Assembly (NCBI GenBank): GCA_944371325.1
Contig: CALVXO010000002.1
Coordinates: 1-42,080 of the forward strand
Source of the DNA: an uncultured Bacilli bacterium
GTDB lineage: Bacteria > Bacillota_I > Bacilli_A > RF39 > UBA660
Reading direction: 5' to 3'
DNA: 42,080 nucleotides
Positions 8,274 to 17,461 of this stretch are shown here, piece after piece. A program made the translations under genes and the position numbers. The notes under the pieces are model-generated. The model was not told the origin of the DNA. It saw nothing but the letters and a program-made list of their open reading frames with translations, and did not search any database. Numbering within the stretch: the stretch's first letter is position 1; every line of letters begins with the position of its first letter.

Positions 8274-8805
8274 ATTCTTCTACGTCTACTTCATCACCAT
8301 ATTTAATTTCAACTATTAATGCATATAATTCATAAATAAAGATTAAGAAACATGGTACTAATACGATAAATAAGAATCCCCATTGTGATTCGATAATTCC
8401 TAATACTCCTCCGATATCATTATATACTTTAGTAGGCCTTCCTATTAAATATTTAATTGAATATGTTTCACCATTTTCAAATGTAAGATATTCATCGTAT
8501 ACTTCCTCTACTTTACCAATATTAATATCAGCTGTTTTAGACATTTTATCTACTTTATAAACAAATACTGTTTCACCTTTTTGTAAATTTTCTGGTGCTG
8601 CTGCTTCAACTAAAACTAAATCACCTTTTTGATATTCTTCATGACTTACTTTATCTTTTAAAATTACTAATGAAGTTTCACCAAATACTGTTACACGATA
8701 ATCATTAAAGTTTAATAAGAGAATTGTCATAAATAACGCAAACGTGAAATAAACAATTCCTAATGTTACTAATAATACTTTTTTAATTTTTTTTAAAACT
8801 TTCAT
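8272..8805 (-). CDS. SipW-like protein lacking catalytic His/Asp (probable pseudo-peptidase, 177 aa)
   Basis: Layout of a SipW-type signal peptidase: N-terminal membrane segment (about 10-31), an external domain and a C-terminal membrane segment (about 143-166). FGETSLVIL (Ser45) stands where the active QTGSM serine would be, and KGDLVLVEA and KGETVFVYK match the following strands. However, the ITHRV histidine is absent (INIGKV here, no His in the region) and the KGDAND block is replaced by NGETYSIKYLIGR. It should therefore be inactive as a Ser-His peptidase. It is the last gene after three SipW-class exported proteins, so a chaperone, targeting or inhibitor role is possible. Homology is judged from layout and motifs by eye. 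Confidence 0.72.
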   Translation of the reverse strand: MKVLKKIKKVLLVTLGIVYFTFALFMTILLLNFNDYRVTVFGETSLVILKDKVSHEEYQKGDLVLVEAAAPENLQKGETVFVYKVDKMSKTADINIGKVEEVYDEYLTFENGETYSIKYLIGRPTKVYNDIGGVLGIIESQWGFLFIVLVPCFLIFIYELYALIVEIKYGDEVDVEE

Positions 8806-8814
8806 ACTTCCTCC

Positions 8815-9663
8815 TTAATTACATTCTATTTCTAATAAAGAAAATTCATTTATATCATAAGTAGCATCTTTATCTACTTTATAAAATATATAACTTAAAT
8901 TATCTTTACTAGGTATTTCTAAAATTATTTCATTAATATAACCATTTGATATATTATAATTTGTTATATTTTCGTTATCAATTCTTAATTTATTAGCGTC
9001 CCAATTTATTTTGACACATTTTTTAGTGTCAGAAGAATTAGTTACTGTTAATCGATCATAATTAGAAAATGATTGATATAATATATCTGTTTTTTCTATT
9101 AAGTTTTTATCTTTTTTAAGAATAAATGTTCCTGTTAGTTTTTTTTCATATGGTTCAGTAGTAACAACTTCAATGTTAGCTGTTACATTATCATTTTCTA
9201 CATCAAAGTATATATCTGAAGTAGCTTTTTGAATAACCCAATCATAACCTTTTACTTCACAAGTTGCTTTATCAAAATCAGTTGTATCAACACCATCATT
9301 TGTATTATTTACACAACTATTATAACTAGATAATGTCCCATAGTAAACATTTGAATCAGTTCCATTGACTTTACAATCACTACCATCATCTAATATACAA
9401 GTTACTTTATATTTTATATCATAATCAGTAACTAAAGCATCATTGATATTATTTTTTAAATTAAAATGAATACTTGTTCCATCCCAAACATTATTAACAT
9501 TTTTAACGTTATTTCCTAATTGATCACTGCTTAAATAAAATCCTTGAGAATTTAAATAATAATTCCAAACTGTATTAGATACATATTTTGCTAATGTAAA
9601 ACCGTTTGTAATAAGTAAGATTGTACCTAAAAATATAACAATCATTATTAAATATTTGCGCAT
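8815..9663 (-). CDS. SipW-class exported protein (282 aa), function unknown
   Basis: The ATG at 9663 is chosen because AGGTGATTAAA precedes it; a GTG three codons upstream is less likely. A hydrophobic N-terminus ends in FTLAKYVSN, which fits the T-x-A-x-[FY] signal pattern. The mature part has FYLSSDQLG, WDGTSIHFNLKN and TDYDIKYKVTC, and several Cys (TCILDDGSDC, YNSCVN, TCEVKG, KKCVKI). It starts 1 nt after the preceding SipW-class gene and ends 9 nt before the pseudo-SipW gene. Predicted beta-rich surface protein; no further family recognised. Confidence 0.78.
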   Translation of the reverse strand: MRKYLIMIVIFLGTILLITNGFTLAKYVSNTVWNYYLNSQGFYLSSDQLGNNVKNVNNVWDGTSIHFNLKNNINDALVTDYDIKYKVTCILDDGSDCKVNGTDSNVYYGTLSSYNSCVNNTNDGVDTTDFDKATCEVKGYDWVIQKATSDIYFDVENDNVTANIEVVTTEPYEKKLTGTFILKKDKNLIEKTDILYQSFSNYDRLTVTNSSDTKKCVKINWDANKLRIDNENITNYNISNGYINEIILEIPSKDNLSYIFYKVDKDATYDINEFSLLEIECN

Positions 9664-9664
9664 T

Positions 9665-10201
9665 TTAATCACCTAACTTCTGCCAACTATTTATTTCTAC
9701 ATCAATGAAATCTGCTAAATTTGTATATTCTAATGAATTATATTCACTAGGGAAAGTTACTTTTAATTTGTAATTATCTAATGTTTCATTTGTATGTTTT
9801 AGTGTTTGAATTGAAGAATTACATACTAATTCATTTTTTTCATTTCTTGAGTAAGTTTCATCACATTTCATTATTAATTCTTCCATTTCCCCTACTTTGT
9901 ATAACTCAATATCTAAAGGCATAAAATGAAATGTTTTAATAGTAATTTGATATTCAACTGTTACATTACTTAATTCATTATCTTTATTAGTAACTGAAAA
10001 TAAATATTCTTCATTACTACCAGGATTTAAATTACTTAAATTTAATTCTAAATGATCTAATTGTTTACTTTCAAATACAAATTTAGCGATTTTTTGATCT
10101 ACTTTTACATTACTGTTAGAATTAAACATTGAATATGTAACACCAGTACCTAAAAATATAGTTATTAAAATAAACAAAATTATCAATACTTTATGTTTCA
10201 T
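9665..10201 (-). CDS. SipW-class exported TasA-like small protein (178 aa)
   Basis: Hydrophobic N-terminus ending in GVTYSMF (Thr22), a SipW-class signal. Mature beta-rich domain with LNLSNLNPGSNEEYLFSVTN, a pattern common in TasA/CalY-like proteins where a PGS turn precedes an EYLFSVTN strand. One Cys pair (KCDETY / VCNSSI). It lies between the large adhesin (9 nt upstream) and the 282-aa protein (1 nt downstream), so all belong to one operon. It may be a fibre or pilin-like minor subunit. Confidence 0.8.
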   Translation of the reverse strand: MKHKVLIILFILITIFLGTGVTYSMFNSNSNVKVDQKIAKFVFESKQLDHLELNLSNLNPGSNEEYLFSVTNKDNELSNVTVEYQITIKTFHFMPLDIELYKVGEMEELIMKCDETYSRNEKNELVCNSSIQTLKHTNETLDNYKLKVTFPSEYNSLEYTNLADFIDVEINSWQKLGD

Positions 10202-10210
10202 GATTCCCTC

Positions 10211-13200
10211 CTATCTAACAATAAATTTCTTTTCGATTGTTCCTATTTTAGTTGTACCATCATATAATTCAAATACAAATTTGTAACCACCTAACATATT
10301 TTTAAGTTCTAATTTGTTAGGTAATTCATAAATATTATCAGTTATTTTGTTTAATTTTGTAGTAGTATAATTACTTAAGTCAACTAATGAATAATCTTGA
10401 TTATAAGCTGATAAAACTTGTTTCTTATATAATGAAACTCTAACAGTTGGATTAGTAAAATTACCCGTTTTGATTATATCAAAATTAATTATATTGTCTG
10501 TTATAACATTATCAAATGATACATCAAATCCATAATCAATTGTAACATTATTAGTTACAGTTACTGGAATAGTTATTTCATTACTATATGTATTAGCATA
10601 TTTTCCATCGTAAGATGCAAGTGCTTTTATTTTAAAGTGATAAGTGCCTGTTTCTAATTTACTATTATCAACTGAAGTAGTTATTTCTAAATTACCAATA
10701 TCAGGTATTCTAACTACACCATCATTACTTGGTGAATATTCTTTTCCATTTACTTTAAATGTTAAATTTTTTAAATATTCCTTATTTACTATATTTCCAT
10801 TTTTATCAACTAAACTAACATTTAATCCCATTATTTTATCTTCATATGTTGTATCATTTATTTGATTACCATTTATAAAATCATATACTAAATTACTTGT
10901 AATATCAATTGTATTAGTAGAATCACTATTATAAATAATTGTATCACTATAATTAGTACTAATATTTATACTAGCACTACTTTCATAAATATTAAATGGT
11001 TTTAAAGTAGTTGTTAAAGTTTTAATTACACTATCTTGATTGTTTAATTCCATAGCTATTTTAATATCTTCAATATTAGTTATATCAGTATTTTTAAAAT
11101 CTAAAACAATAGTAAAATTCTCATTTATTTGATTTGTGTAATTATCTTCACTAAATAAAGTATCACTACCTACTTCTTTAAATAAAGTTAAATTATAAAT
11201 TGTATCTTGTTTGTCAACTGTATATGTATATACTTTATTTTGGTTGTTATCAATTAAAGTTATTTTTGTATTAAGTGGTAAAGAAGTATTAGATACAATA
11301 CAATGTGTTTTTCCTTCGTTATAATTATAACTTGATTGATAACTTACATTCAAAGTAACAGATGATTTATTTGTTATATAATTTGTAGTAAATTTATTAT
11401 TTCTACCAGCATTTAAACTATCAACACTATAACCATCAAATATGATATATTCACTATTAACATAAGTAATATAATCAGCATTATCAATTACTTTAACATA
11501 TAAAATATAAGTACCTTTATTATTAATCGTTATTTTATCATTATAAGCATTCCAACTAACACTATCTAATTTATCTTCATTTATTATTTCATTAGATAAA
11601 TAATATTCTACACTTTTAACACCAGATAAATTATCAATAGCAGTTATTGTTAAATCGGTATTTTCATTTATATAATTTTTAATAGTTGGATTATTTAATT
11701 TATTCCAAGTCTTATCATTCATATTAATAGTAACATCAGATCCAGATAAATCTACTATAATTAAATCAGAATTTAAATAATAAATATTATCATTATTATC
11801 GACTACTTTAGCATATATAACATATTTTCCTTCATTATTCAAATCAACTATATTTTCATAATTAGTAAAAGTTAAATTTTGTATTTCTTCTTTTGTTAAT
11901 TCTTTATCACTAATATAATAACTAACTTCTCTAAATGGTCTTAATGGATCAATTTGTTCAATACTAAATGCAGTTGTTTTATTAAACTTAATTGAATTTA
12001 ATTCATATCCTAAATTGTTCCATGAATATGTTCCTACATGAATATTAGCAATTGGATTATTTATATCATCAGTAGCTAATATAGGAAAACTTCCTTCTTC
12101 ATAAACCCAAACATTTTCTACATTATTATTTAAATCGGTACTATCAATAAATTCATTAAATTGTAAATTATTAATAACAAATTCTTTATCTTTTAAATTA
12201 TTAATATCTGTTAAAGTAACAGTTCCAAATATACTTCCTTCATTGGTTATTTCACCCTCAGTATAATAAGAATTTTTAAAATTAACAACACTACTTACAA
12301 TAGAATTTACTAAATATGTTGTTTCTGTTGCAAAAGAATTATTAATAGTTAAATTACCATTTGTAACATTATTAATTAAATGAGTAACATTACCTGTGCT
12401 ATAAACTTTGTTTATTGTTCCTTTACCATGAAGTTTATTAATTAATCCAGATGTTTTATCGCCAGTTAATGTTCCATTATTATATGATTTATTAATTGTA
12501 ATATCATTAGTATATCCGACTAAGCCAACACTATTTTTACCTATAATATTAGCTTTATTAATAACATTATTTAAAGTAATTTTATCAGCATTAGCAACTA
12601 TTCCACTACTAATACCATAATTATAAGTTATGTCATAAGTTAAATTATCCAATGTTATATTAGTATCTATAACTATTTTACTAATATTTCCTAAATCGAG
12701 ACTAAAATCACCAGTTACTTCGTTATTATTAATTTTTATCTTATTTTCACCAATGCTACCTTTAATTGTAACATTAGTTATATCACCTTTTATATAAGGA
12801 ATCATTATATTAGAAAAATTAGATATTGTAGGAACATTAAATGTTTCTGTTTTAGTTTCTTCTTCATTTTCGTTAACAACATAACCATTGTATAAAACAT
12901 TAGTTATATTAGAATTAGTAGCACTAGAAGCAATTCCAGCAGTAATATTACCACCATAAACCATTGAATTTTCAACATATAAATTACTTATATTACCACT
13001 TAAATTAGTAAATAAACCTGCTTCTTCATTTTCACTAGAAATATATAAACCATATATTCTAAAATAATTACCATCCAAATTCCCTTTAAAATTATTTAAA
13101 GATTCAAATAAATTAATAGATTTTATTTTAGTACCAGTTTTATCTACATTATCATATATTTCATTAGTATTTTCTTTTACATAAAATGTTGTATTATTTA

Positions 13201-13540
13201 ACTTATATTTAATACCTTCTTCATCATAACTAAAAATACCATCATTTAAAACAATATCCTTATTTAATTCAAAATATGTATCAGCATAATCAGTAGTTTT
13301 TAACATTTGTGCGAAATAAGCTAATTCATTACCATTAGAAATAATATAAGGATCATCAATTGTACCACTACCACTTCGATAACTAGTAGCTACATTGCCA
13401 TCCCAAACTTCAATATCTTTGATAGTATTTCTATTTTTATATCTTGCCAAACTAGGTATCATAATTGAACAAATTAATATTAAACCTAAAATTAAAATTA
13501 AATAATTTTGTTTCGGTATTTTTTTTAACAAACCTTTCAT
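10211..13540 (-). CDS. Large surface adhesin: SipW-class-like signal, beta-helix repeats, Ig-like domains (1109 aa)
   Basis: N-terminal hydrophobic segment (about 13-30) ends in PSLARYKNR, a relaxed SipW-type signal. Residues about 55-105 contain GSGTIDDPYIISN and FELNKDIVLN, the opening seen in beta-helix/GLUG-type adhesins. About 150-450 hold imperfect repeats such as GLFTNLSGNISNLYVENS and GLVGYTNDITINKSYNNGTL, as expected of a right-handed beta-helix. Next come two Ig-like/OmpL47-like repeats (about 540-720) with YYIS, YVIYAKVVDN and YILYVKVIDN motifs, then more beta-sandwich domains. No LPxTG motif or C-terminal membrane anchor is present, so retention may depend on the fibre. Very Asn/Ile/Thr-rich. 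First gene of its operon. Confidence 0.82.
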   Translation of the reverse strand: MKGLLKKIPKQNYLILILGLILICSIMIPSLARYKNRNTIKDIEVWDGNVATSYRSGSGTIDDPYIISNGNELAYFAQMLKTTDYADTYFELNKDIVLNDGIFSYDEEGIKYKLNNTTFYVKENTNEIYDNVDKTGTKIKSINLFESLNNFKGNLDGNYFRIYGLYISSENEEAGLFTNLSGNISNLYVENSMVYGGNITAGIASSATNSNITNVLYNGYVVNENEEETKTETFNVPTISNFSNIMIPYIKGDITNVTIKGSIGENKIKINNNEVTGDFSLDLGNISKIVIDTNITLDNLTYDITYNYGISSGIVANADKITLNNVINKANIIGKNSVGLVGYTNDITINKSYNNGTLTGDKTSGLINKLHGKGTINKVYSTGNVTHLINNVTNGNLTINNSFATETTYLVNSIVSSVVNFKNSYYTEGEITNEGSIFGTVTLTDINNLKDKEFVINNLQFNEFIDSTDLNNNVENVWVYEEGSFPILATDDINNPIANIHVGTYSWNNLGYELNSIKFNKTTAFSIEQIDPLRPFREVSYYISDKELTKEEIQNLTFTNYENIVDLNNEGKYVIYAKVVDNNDNIYYLNSDLIIVDLSGSDVTINMNDKTWNKLNNPTIKNYINENTDLTITAIDNLSGVKSVEYYLSNEIINEDKLDSVSWNAYNDKITINNKGTYILYVKVIDNADYITYVNSEYIIFDGYSVDSLNAGRNNKFTTNYITNKSSVTLNVSYQSSYNYNEGKTHCIVSNTSLPLNTKITLIDNNQNKVYTYTVDKQDTIYNLTLFKEVGSDTLFSEDNYTNQINENFTIVLDFKNTDITNIEDIKIAMELNNQDSVIKTLTTTLKPFNIYESSASINISTNYSDTIIYNSDSTNTIDITSNLVYDFINGNQINDTTYEDKIMGLNVSLVDKNGNIVNKEYLKNLTFKVNGKEYSPSNDGVVRIPDIGNLEITTSVDNSKLETGTYHFKIKALASYDGKYANTYSNEITIPVTVTNNVTIDYGFDVSFDNVITDNIINFDIIKTGNFTNPTVRVSLYKKQVLSAYNQDYSLVDLSNYTTTKLNKITDNIYELPNKLELKNMLGGYKFVFELYDGTTKIGTIEKKFIVR

Positions 13541-13592
13541 AAATATCTTCCTTTACCACTTATTTATTCTTTAACTTCTCTACCTTATATCA

Positions 13593-13621
13593 ATTATAAC
13601 ATAATTCTACATCTTTTGCAC
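13593..13621 (-). promoter_or_regulatory. Probable promoter of the adhesin operon
   Basis: Strong minus-strand TATAAT (13598-13593) with a weak -35 (GTGCAA) 17 bp upstream, about 50 bases before the adhesin ATG. It does not carry the TCGACA repeats of the fibre operons. No clear plus-strand promoter is seen in the rest of 13541-13714. Confidence 0.55.
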
Positions 13622-13714
13622 TATGTTTCTACTAATTTATATAAATAATTAGTTGTAAAAATTATTCAACAAATTGATTTCTTCATAAACTATTTTTTGA
13701 AAAGAGGTGATTAT

Positions 13715-14686
13715 ATGACAAATATAGAATTAAAAAATAAATTATTGGATATAGTTAATAACTATAAAACAATATATGGTATGGGTACTTGGGGCTGGAT
13801 AGTAACAAAATCTGCCATTGAAAGAAAGAAAAAAGAAAGTTCTTGGTGGACAACTACTAGAATTAATACTATTTCAAAGGTAATTGATAAAGACTATTTT
13901 ATGTTTGATTGTATTGGATTAATCAAAGGTATTTTATGGGGATGGAATGGAAATTCAAAAGCAATATATGGTGGTGCTGGATATAATATTAATAAAGTTC
14001 CTGATGTAAATACTGAAGGAATGCTTGCTAAATGTATTAATGTTTCAACTAATTTTAATAACTTAGAAATCGGAGAATATTTATGGATGAGTGGACATTG
14101 CGCTATTTATATTGGTGATGGATTATGTGTTGAATGTACTCCAATATGGAAAAATGGTGTTCAAATAACAGCTGTAGGTAATATTGAAAATAAAAAAGGT
14201 TATAATTCTAGAAAATGGACAAAACATGGAAAATTACCTTATATTACTTATACAAAGAAAGAAATTAAATCTTATAAAATTATTGTTGATGAAATACCTA
14301 TATATACTAATTCTAATAACGCAAAAAACAAAAAAGATTCAGTTGGAACATGGAAAAAGAACACTTATTACATTTTTAATGAATCAAATGGTATGATTAA
14401 CATTACTAAAACCAAAAATACTCCAGGTGCTTGGGTCAACCCTAATGATAATGTGATTAAAGAAAATACCGAAAAACCAATTGAGCAAATTCCTATTGAA
14501 CCTGAAATTCCTATTGAAGAAACTGAGAAGCCAGTAAATGATTCAAATTTAACACCACCAATTGATTCTTCCGAAGAACCAATTAAAGAAATTCCAAAAG
14601 AAGATATTGTTGAAATAAAAGAAAACATTTTTATTAGAATTTTCAAATTAATTACCAATTTTATATCTAATTTATTTAAAAAATAA
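13715..14686 (+). CDS. NlpC/P60-like cysteine peptidase (cell-wall hydrolase/endolysin-like, 323 aa)
   Basis: Start at the ATG with AGAGGTG in front; a TTG six codons upstream is less likely. The catalytic-type Cys lies in MFDCIGLIKG (Cys66) and the His in SGHCAIYIGDG (His128), the order found in NlpC/P60 peptidoglycan peptidases. The fold continues with LCVECTP. An SH3-like region with YKIIVDEIPIYTN and PGAWVNPND (about 195-250) may bind the wall. A Pro/Glu/Ile-rich linker (about 255-300) and a basic amphipathic end (IFIRIFKLITNFISNLFKK) follow. There is no signal peptide, as in endolysins. Convergent with fibre operon 2; it might open the wall for fibre export or be a phage remnant. Confidence 0.78.
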   Translation: MTNIELKNKLLDIVNNYKTIYGMGTWGWIVTKSAIERKKKESSWWTTTRINTISKVIDKDYFMFDCIGLIKGILWGWNGNSKAIYGGAGYNINKVPDVNTEGMLAKCINVSTNFNNLEIGEYLWMSGHCAIYIGDGLCVECTPIWKNGVQITAVGNIENKKGYNSRKWTKHGKLPYITYTKKEIKSYKIIVDEIPIYTNSNNAKNKKDSVGTWKKNTYYIFNESNGMINITKTKNTPGAWVNPNDNVIKENTEKPIEQIPIEPEIPIEETEKPVNDSNLTPPIDSSEEPIKEIPKEDIVEIKENIFIRIFKLITNFISNLFKK

Positions 14687-14690
14687 TATA

Positions 14691-14720
14691 AAAAATATCA
14701 CACAAATTGTGTGATATTTT
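14691..14720. terminator. Bidirectional terminator between hydrolase gene and fibre operon 2
   Basis: Arms ATATCACACAA / TTGTGTGATAT around one base, flanked by A-run and T-run on both sides, between convergent genes. Confidence 0.9.
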
Positions 14721-14723
14721 AAA

Positions 14724-16043
14724 TTATTCATTTGTTGTTGGAACATCTGGTCCATCATAATCAGGGAAATCTGATTGATTGTATCTTTCTTTAGTGAATC
14801 CAAAGTTAATAGTAATTTTCTTTCCTAAAGATGCGAAATCATAGTTATCAATATCTTGTCCTTCAATCCATACATAAACTCTTAATTTAGTAATACTATT
14901 TGGAGCTAACGTCATAAATTGTGGACGATCTTTACCTTCAATATTTTTCATTGTATCAGTAAAGTATGGGAATTCAATTAATTTCATTGCACCTTTTTGT
15001 CCCGGATCAGAACCTTCTGCAGCAGCATTATATTCTGCTAATGTATTAGTATTAGCTGTATAACTATTATAAGCTGTACCATCGTAAATATTAACATTAT
15101 CAGCAATACCAATTGTTCTACTAATAGCATATGTTGGATAAGCAGTTGTTGTATTTAATGTTTTACATGGTGTAGCATCAGTATAAGATGCACTTGAATT
15201 AACATCTGCACCTGTTCTTTTTAAACAAGATTCATTATACCAATTAATAGCATTTTGTACGTGTTTAGTATCATTTGGTTCCCAAATTTGAGCATCTCTA
15301 CAAATACCAGTAACATGTTCTGGCTCACCTTCATCATCTTCACTATCAGCACATGTCATACTTGTTACTAATTCTTGAATATCTGGTTCATCAGTATCTA
15401 AAGCAGCACTTACACGTCCTAATTGAACAAATCCAACTCTTACAGAGTTTTCAATACCAGCTTTTTCTACTCCACCATCTAATGATACAGAAACTGCTGA
15501 ATTAGTATTTAAATAAATTGCTTCTTCATTTAAAACATTATTTTCTGGATAATAAGGATTTCCAGATAGATTTTTAACAAATAAGTCAAATGCGATATAT
15601 CCATCACCTTCAACATATTCAGTTGAACTAGTATCTCCACCTACTTGTTTAGTATGGTTGTCAACTTGACTAGATAATAATCTATAACCACCTGTAACAG
15701 CAGTTAAACTTCCTTTTTCAAATAATTTCATTCTTGATGATGTTGCATCCATTTCACCAATTGAAGACATAGGAATTAACCCTTGTCCTGGTTTATCTAA
15801 CCATTGATTTGCATTTCCTTCATAAGCAGTTGCATTTTTAGCGTCTAATGTATAAACCCAATCCTTACCATCCATAGATAAGAATAACCCTTCTGTTGTT
15901 GCAATATTAATATCGAATTCTGTTACATTAACAGTTTTCATACCTATAAACCAAGCATAAGTTGAAACTGATAATAAAATAGCACATAAAGCACAAAGAG
16001 TAATCAGATTTCTTACTTTTTGATTTTTCTTTCTTCTTTTCAT
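14724..16043 (-). CDS. SipW-class major fibre subunit, type B copy 2 (439 aa)
   Basis: Paralogue of the 441-aa protein at 3939. Basic N-terminus, Cys-containing hydrophobic core and SVSTYAWF (Thr28), then IGMKTVNVTEFDINIATTEG, nearly the same as its partner. The conserved blocks LFLSMDG, GQGLIPMSSIG, YIAFDLFVKN, IENSVRVGFVQLGR, IWEPNDTKHVQN, YPTYAISR, ITKLRVYVWIEGQDID and FASLGKKITINFGF are all present. Both Cys pairs are kept (TCADS/GICRDA and SCLKR/TPCKT). Differences concentrate in surface-loop-like stretches between these blocks, for example the acidic insert after TCADS. Last gene of operon 2, 10 nt after the type A gene. Confidence 0.9.
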   Translation of the reverse strand: MKRRKKNQKVRNLITLCALCAILLSVSTYAWFIGMKTVNVTEFDINIATTEGLFLSMDGKDWVYTLDAKNATAYEGNANQWLDKPGQGLIPMSSIGEMDATSSRMKLFEKGSLTAVTGGYRLLSSQVDNHTKQVGGDTSSTEYVEGDGYIAFDLFVKNLSGNPYYPENNVLNEEAIYLNTNSAVSVSLDGGVEKAGIENSVRVGFVQLGRVSAALDTDEPDIQELVTSMTCADSEDDEGEPEHVTGICRDAQIWEPNDTKHVQNAINWYNESCLKRTGADVNSSASYTDATPCKTLNTTTAYPTYAISRTIGIADNVNIYDGTAYNSYTANTNTLAEYNAAAEGSDPGQKGAMKLIEFPYFTDTMKNIEGKDRPQFMTLAPNSITKLRVYVWIEGQDIDNYDFASLGKKITINFGFTKERYNQSDFPDYDGPDVPTTNE

Positions 16044-16053
16044 TTTATACCTC

Positions 16054-17448
16054 CTAATTTATTGTCCATATATCATCTACTCGTGTAGCTGTTTTTTTAA
16101 CTCCACCATCTTTGAATGTAAATTTAGTCATCCAACTTGGCAAAGTAAATTCCTTTTTGTCATTATCATAAGTAATTTTTGAATTTGAAATATCAGTTAT
16201 TTCACCAGTATTAACATAAGATACTGTTTGGTCTCTAACTACATCATCTGGTAATTCTGGATCACCATCATAATCGATATCCTCACCATAGAATCTTTCT
16301 TTAGTAAATCCAAATGATACAGAGATCTTTCTTCCTAATGAAGCAAAATCATAGTTGTCTATATCTTGTCCTTCTATATAAATATAGATCCTTACCTTAG
16401 TAATACTATTTGGAGCAAGTGTTATAAAATCTGGTCTATCTACACCTTCATTAAACTTATCAGTATCAGTAAAGTAATCCACTTTGTATAGTTTACCTTT
16501 TTGATATGAGCTTGATATAGATTTAGTATAGCCGTTATATTCTTTTCCATCATACACATCAACTTGATCTTTATAATCAATAACACCACTTACTGCATAA
16601 GTTGGATAATAAACTCCATCTTTAATAGTTTTACAAGGTCCACTAAATGAAGCAGGATTAGTTATATCACTGCCAATTCTTTTACGACATGATGTTGTAT
16701 ACCAACTAATAGCATTAGTAACGTGTTTAGTATCATTAGGTTCCCAAATTTGGGCATCCCTATCAGCACATATACCAGTAACATCATCATTTGATTTACA
16801 AGTAATGCCTGTAATTACATCAACATCATCTTCTACTGCTATAACACGTCCAATTTGTGCGAAAGCTACTCTTACTGAATTTTCAATACCAGCTTTTATT
16901 TCACCGTCTTCAGCAACTTTTACTTCTGATTCTGGATCTAAATAAATTGCCTCTTCGTTTTTTGGATTTAATTCTTTATAGTATGCATGTCCTGATTTAT
17001 TTTTAATAAATAAATCAAATGCTACATATCCATCAACTTCTTTAGCACCAGTATTTTGAACTCTTGCAGCCATTACACGATAACCACCAGGTGATGCTGT
17101 AAAACTTCCTTTTTCATACATTATAAGTCTTGATGAGCCAGTATCAATCTTACCAACTGATGAAACAGGAACTAATCCTTTGCCACCCCAACTGTTAGTG
17201 TTTCCATCATAACTTACAGTTTTATGATTTTCTTCGTTGATAGTTACTGTAGTTTCCCAATTTTTACCATCTAATGATAATAATAAACTATCAATAGCTG
17301 CTATAGAAACATCGAAACTAGAAACATTAACAACCTTCATACCAATAAACCATGCATAAGTTGAAACGATTAGAATTATCGTACATAAAACAGCAGCAAC
17401 AAGTAACTTTTTTACTTTTGTTTCATGTTTTTTCTTTCGCCTTTTCAT
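16054..17448 (-). CDS. SipW-class major fibre subunit, type A copy 2 with C-terminal extension (464 aa)
   Basis: Paralogue of the 414-aa protein at 5332. The ATG at 17448 has AGAAGGGATT in front and avoids an overlap; an upstream ATG at 17472 would add eight residues before the basic stretch. Signal IVSTYAWF (Thr30). Conserved blocks LLLSLDG, GKGLVPVSSVG, YVAFDLFIKN, IENSVRVAFAQIGR, IWEPNDTKHVTN, YPTYAVSG and ITKVRIYIYIEGQDID. Two Cys pairs (TCKSN/GICAD and SCRKR/GPCKT). After the shared YDGDPELPDD tail it carries about 50 extra residues with EFTLPSWMTKFTFKDGG, absent from the other copy. Second gene of operon 2. Confidence 0.9.
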   Translation of the reverse strand: MKRRKKKHETKVKKLLVAAVLCTIILIVSTYAWFIGMKVVNVSSFDVSIAAIDSLLLSLDGKNWETTVTINEENHKTVSYDGNTNSWGGKGLVPVSSVGKIDTGSSRLIMYEKGSFTASPGGYRVMAARVQNTGAKEVDGYVAFDLFIKNKSGHAYYKELNPKNEEAIYLDPESEVKVAEDGEIKAGIENSVRVAFAQIGRVIAVEDDVDVITGITCKSNDDVTGICADRDAQIWEPNDTKHVTNAISWYTTSCRKRIGSDITNPASFSGPCKTIKDGVYYPTYAVSGVIDYKDQVDVYDGKEYNGYTKSISSSYQKGKLYKVDYFTDTDKFNEGVDRPDFITLAPNSITKVRIYIYIEGQDIDNYDFASLGRKISVSFGFTKERFYGEDIDYDGDPELPDDVVRDQTVSYVNTGEITDISNSKITYDNDKKEFTLPSWMTKFTFKDGGVKKTATRVDDIWTIN

Positions 17449-17461
17449 AATCCCTTCTTTC

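Noticed and set aside
10211..13540. Repeats in the adhesin gene as CRISPR or tandem DNA repeats
   Set aside because: The repeats exist only as degenerate protein patterns; no regular DNA repeat with spacers is present.
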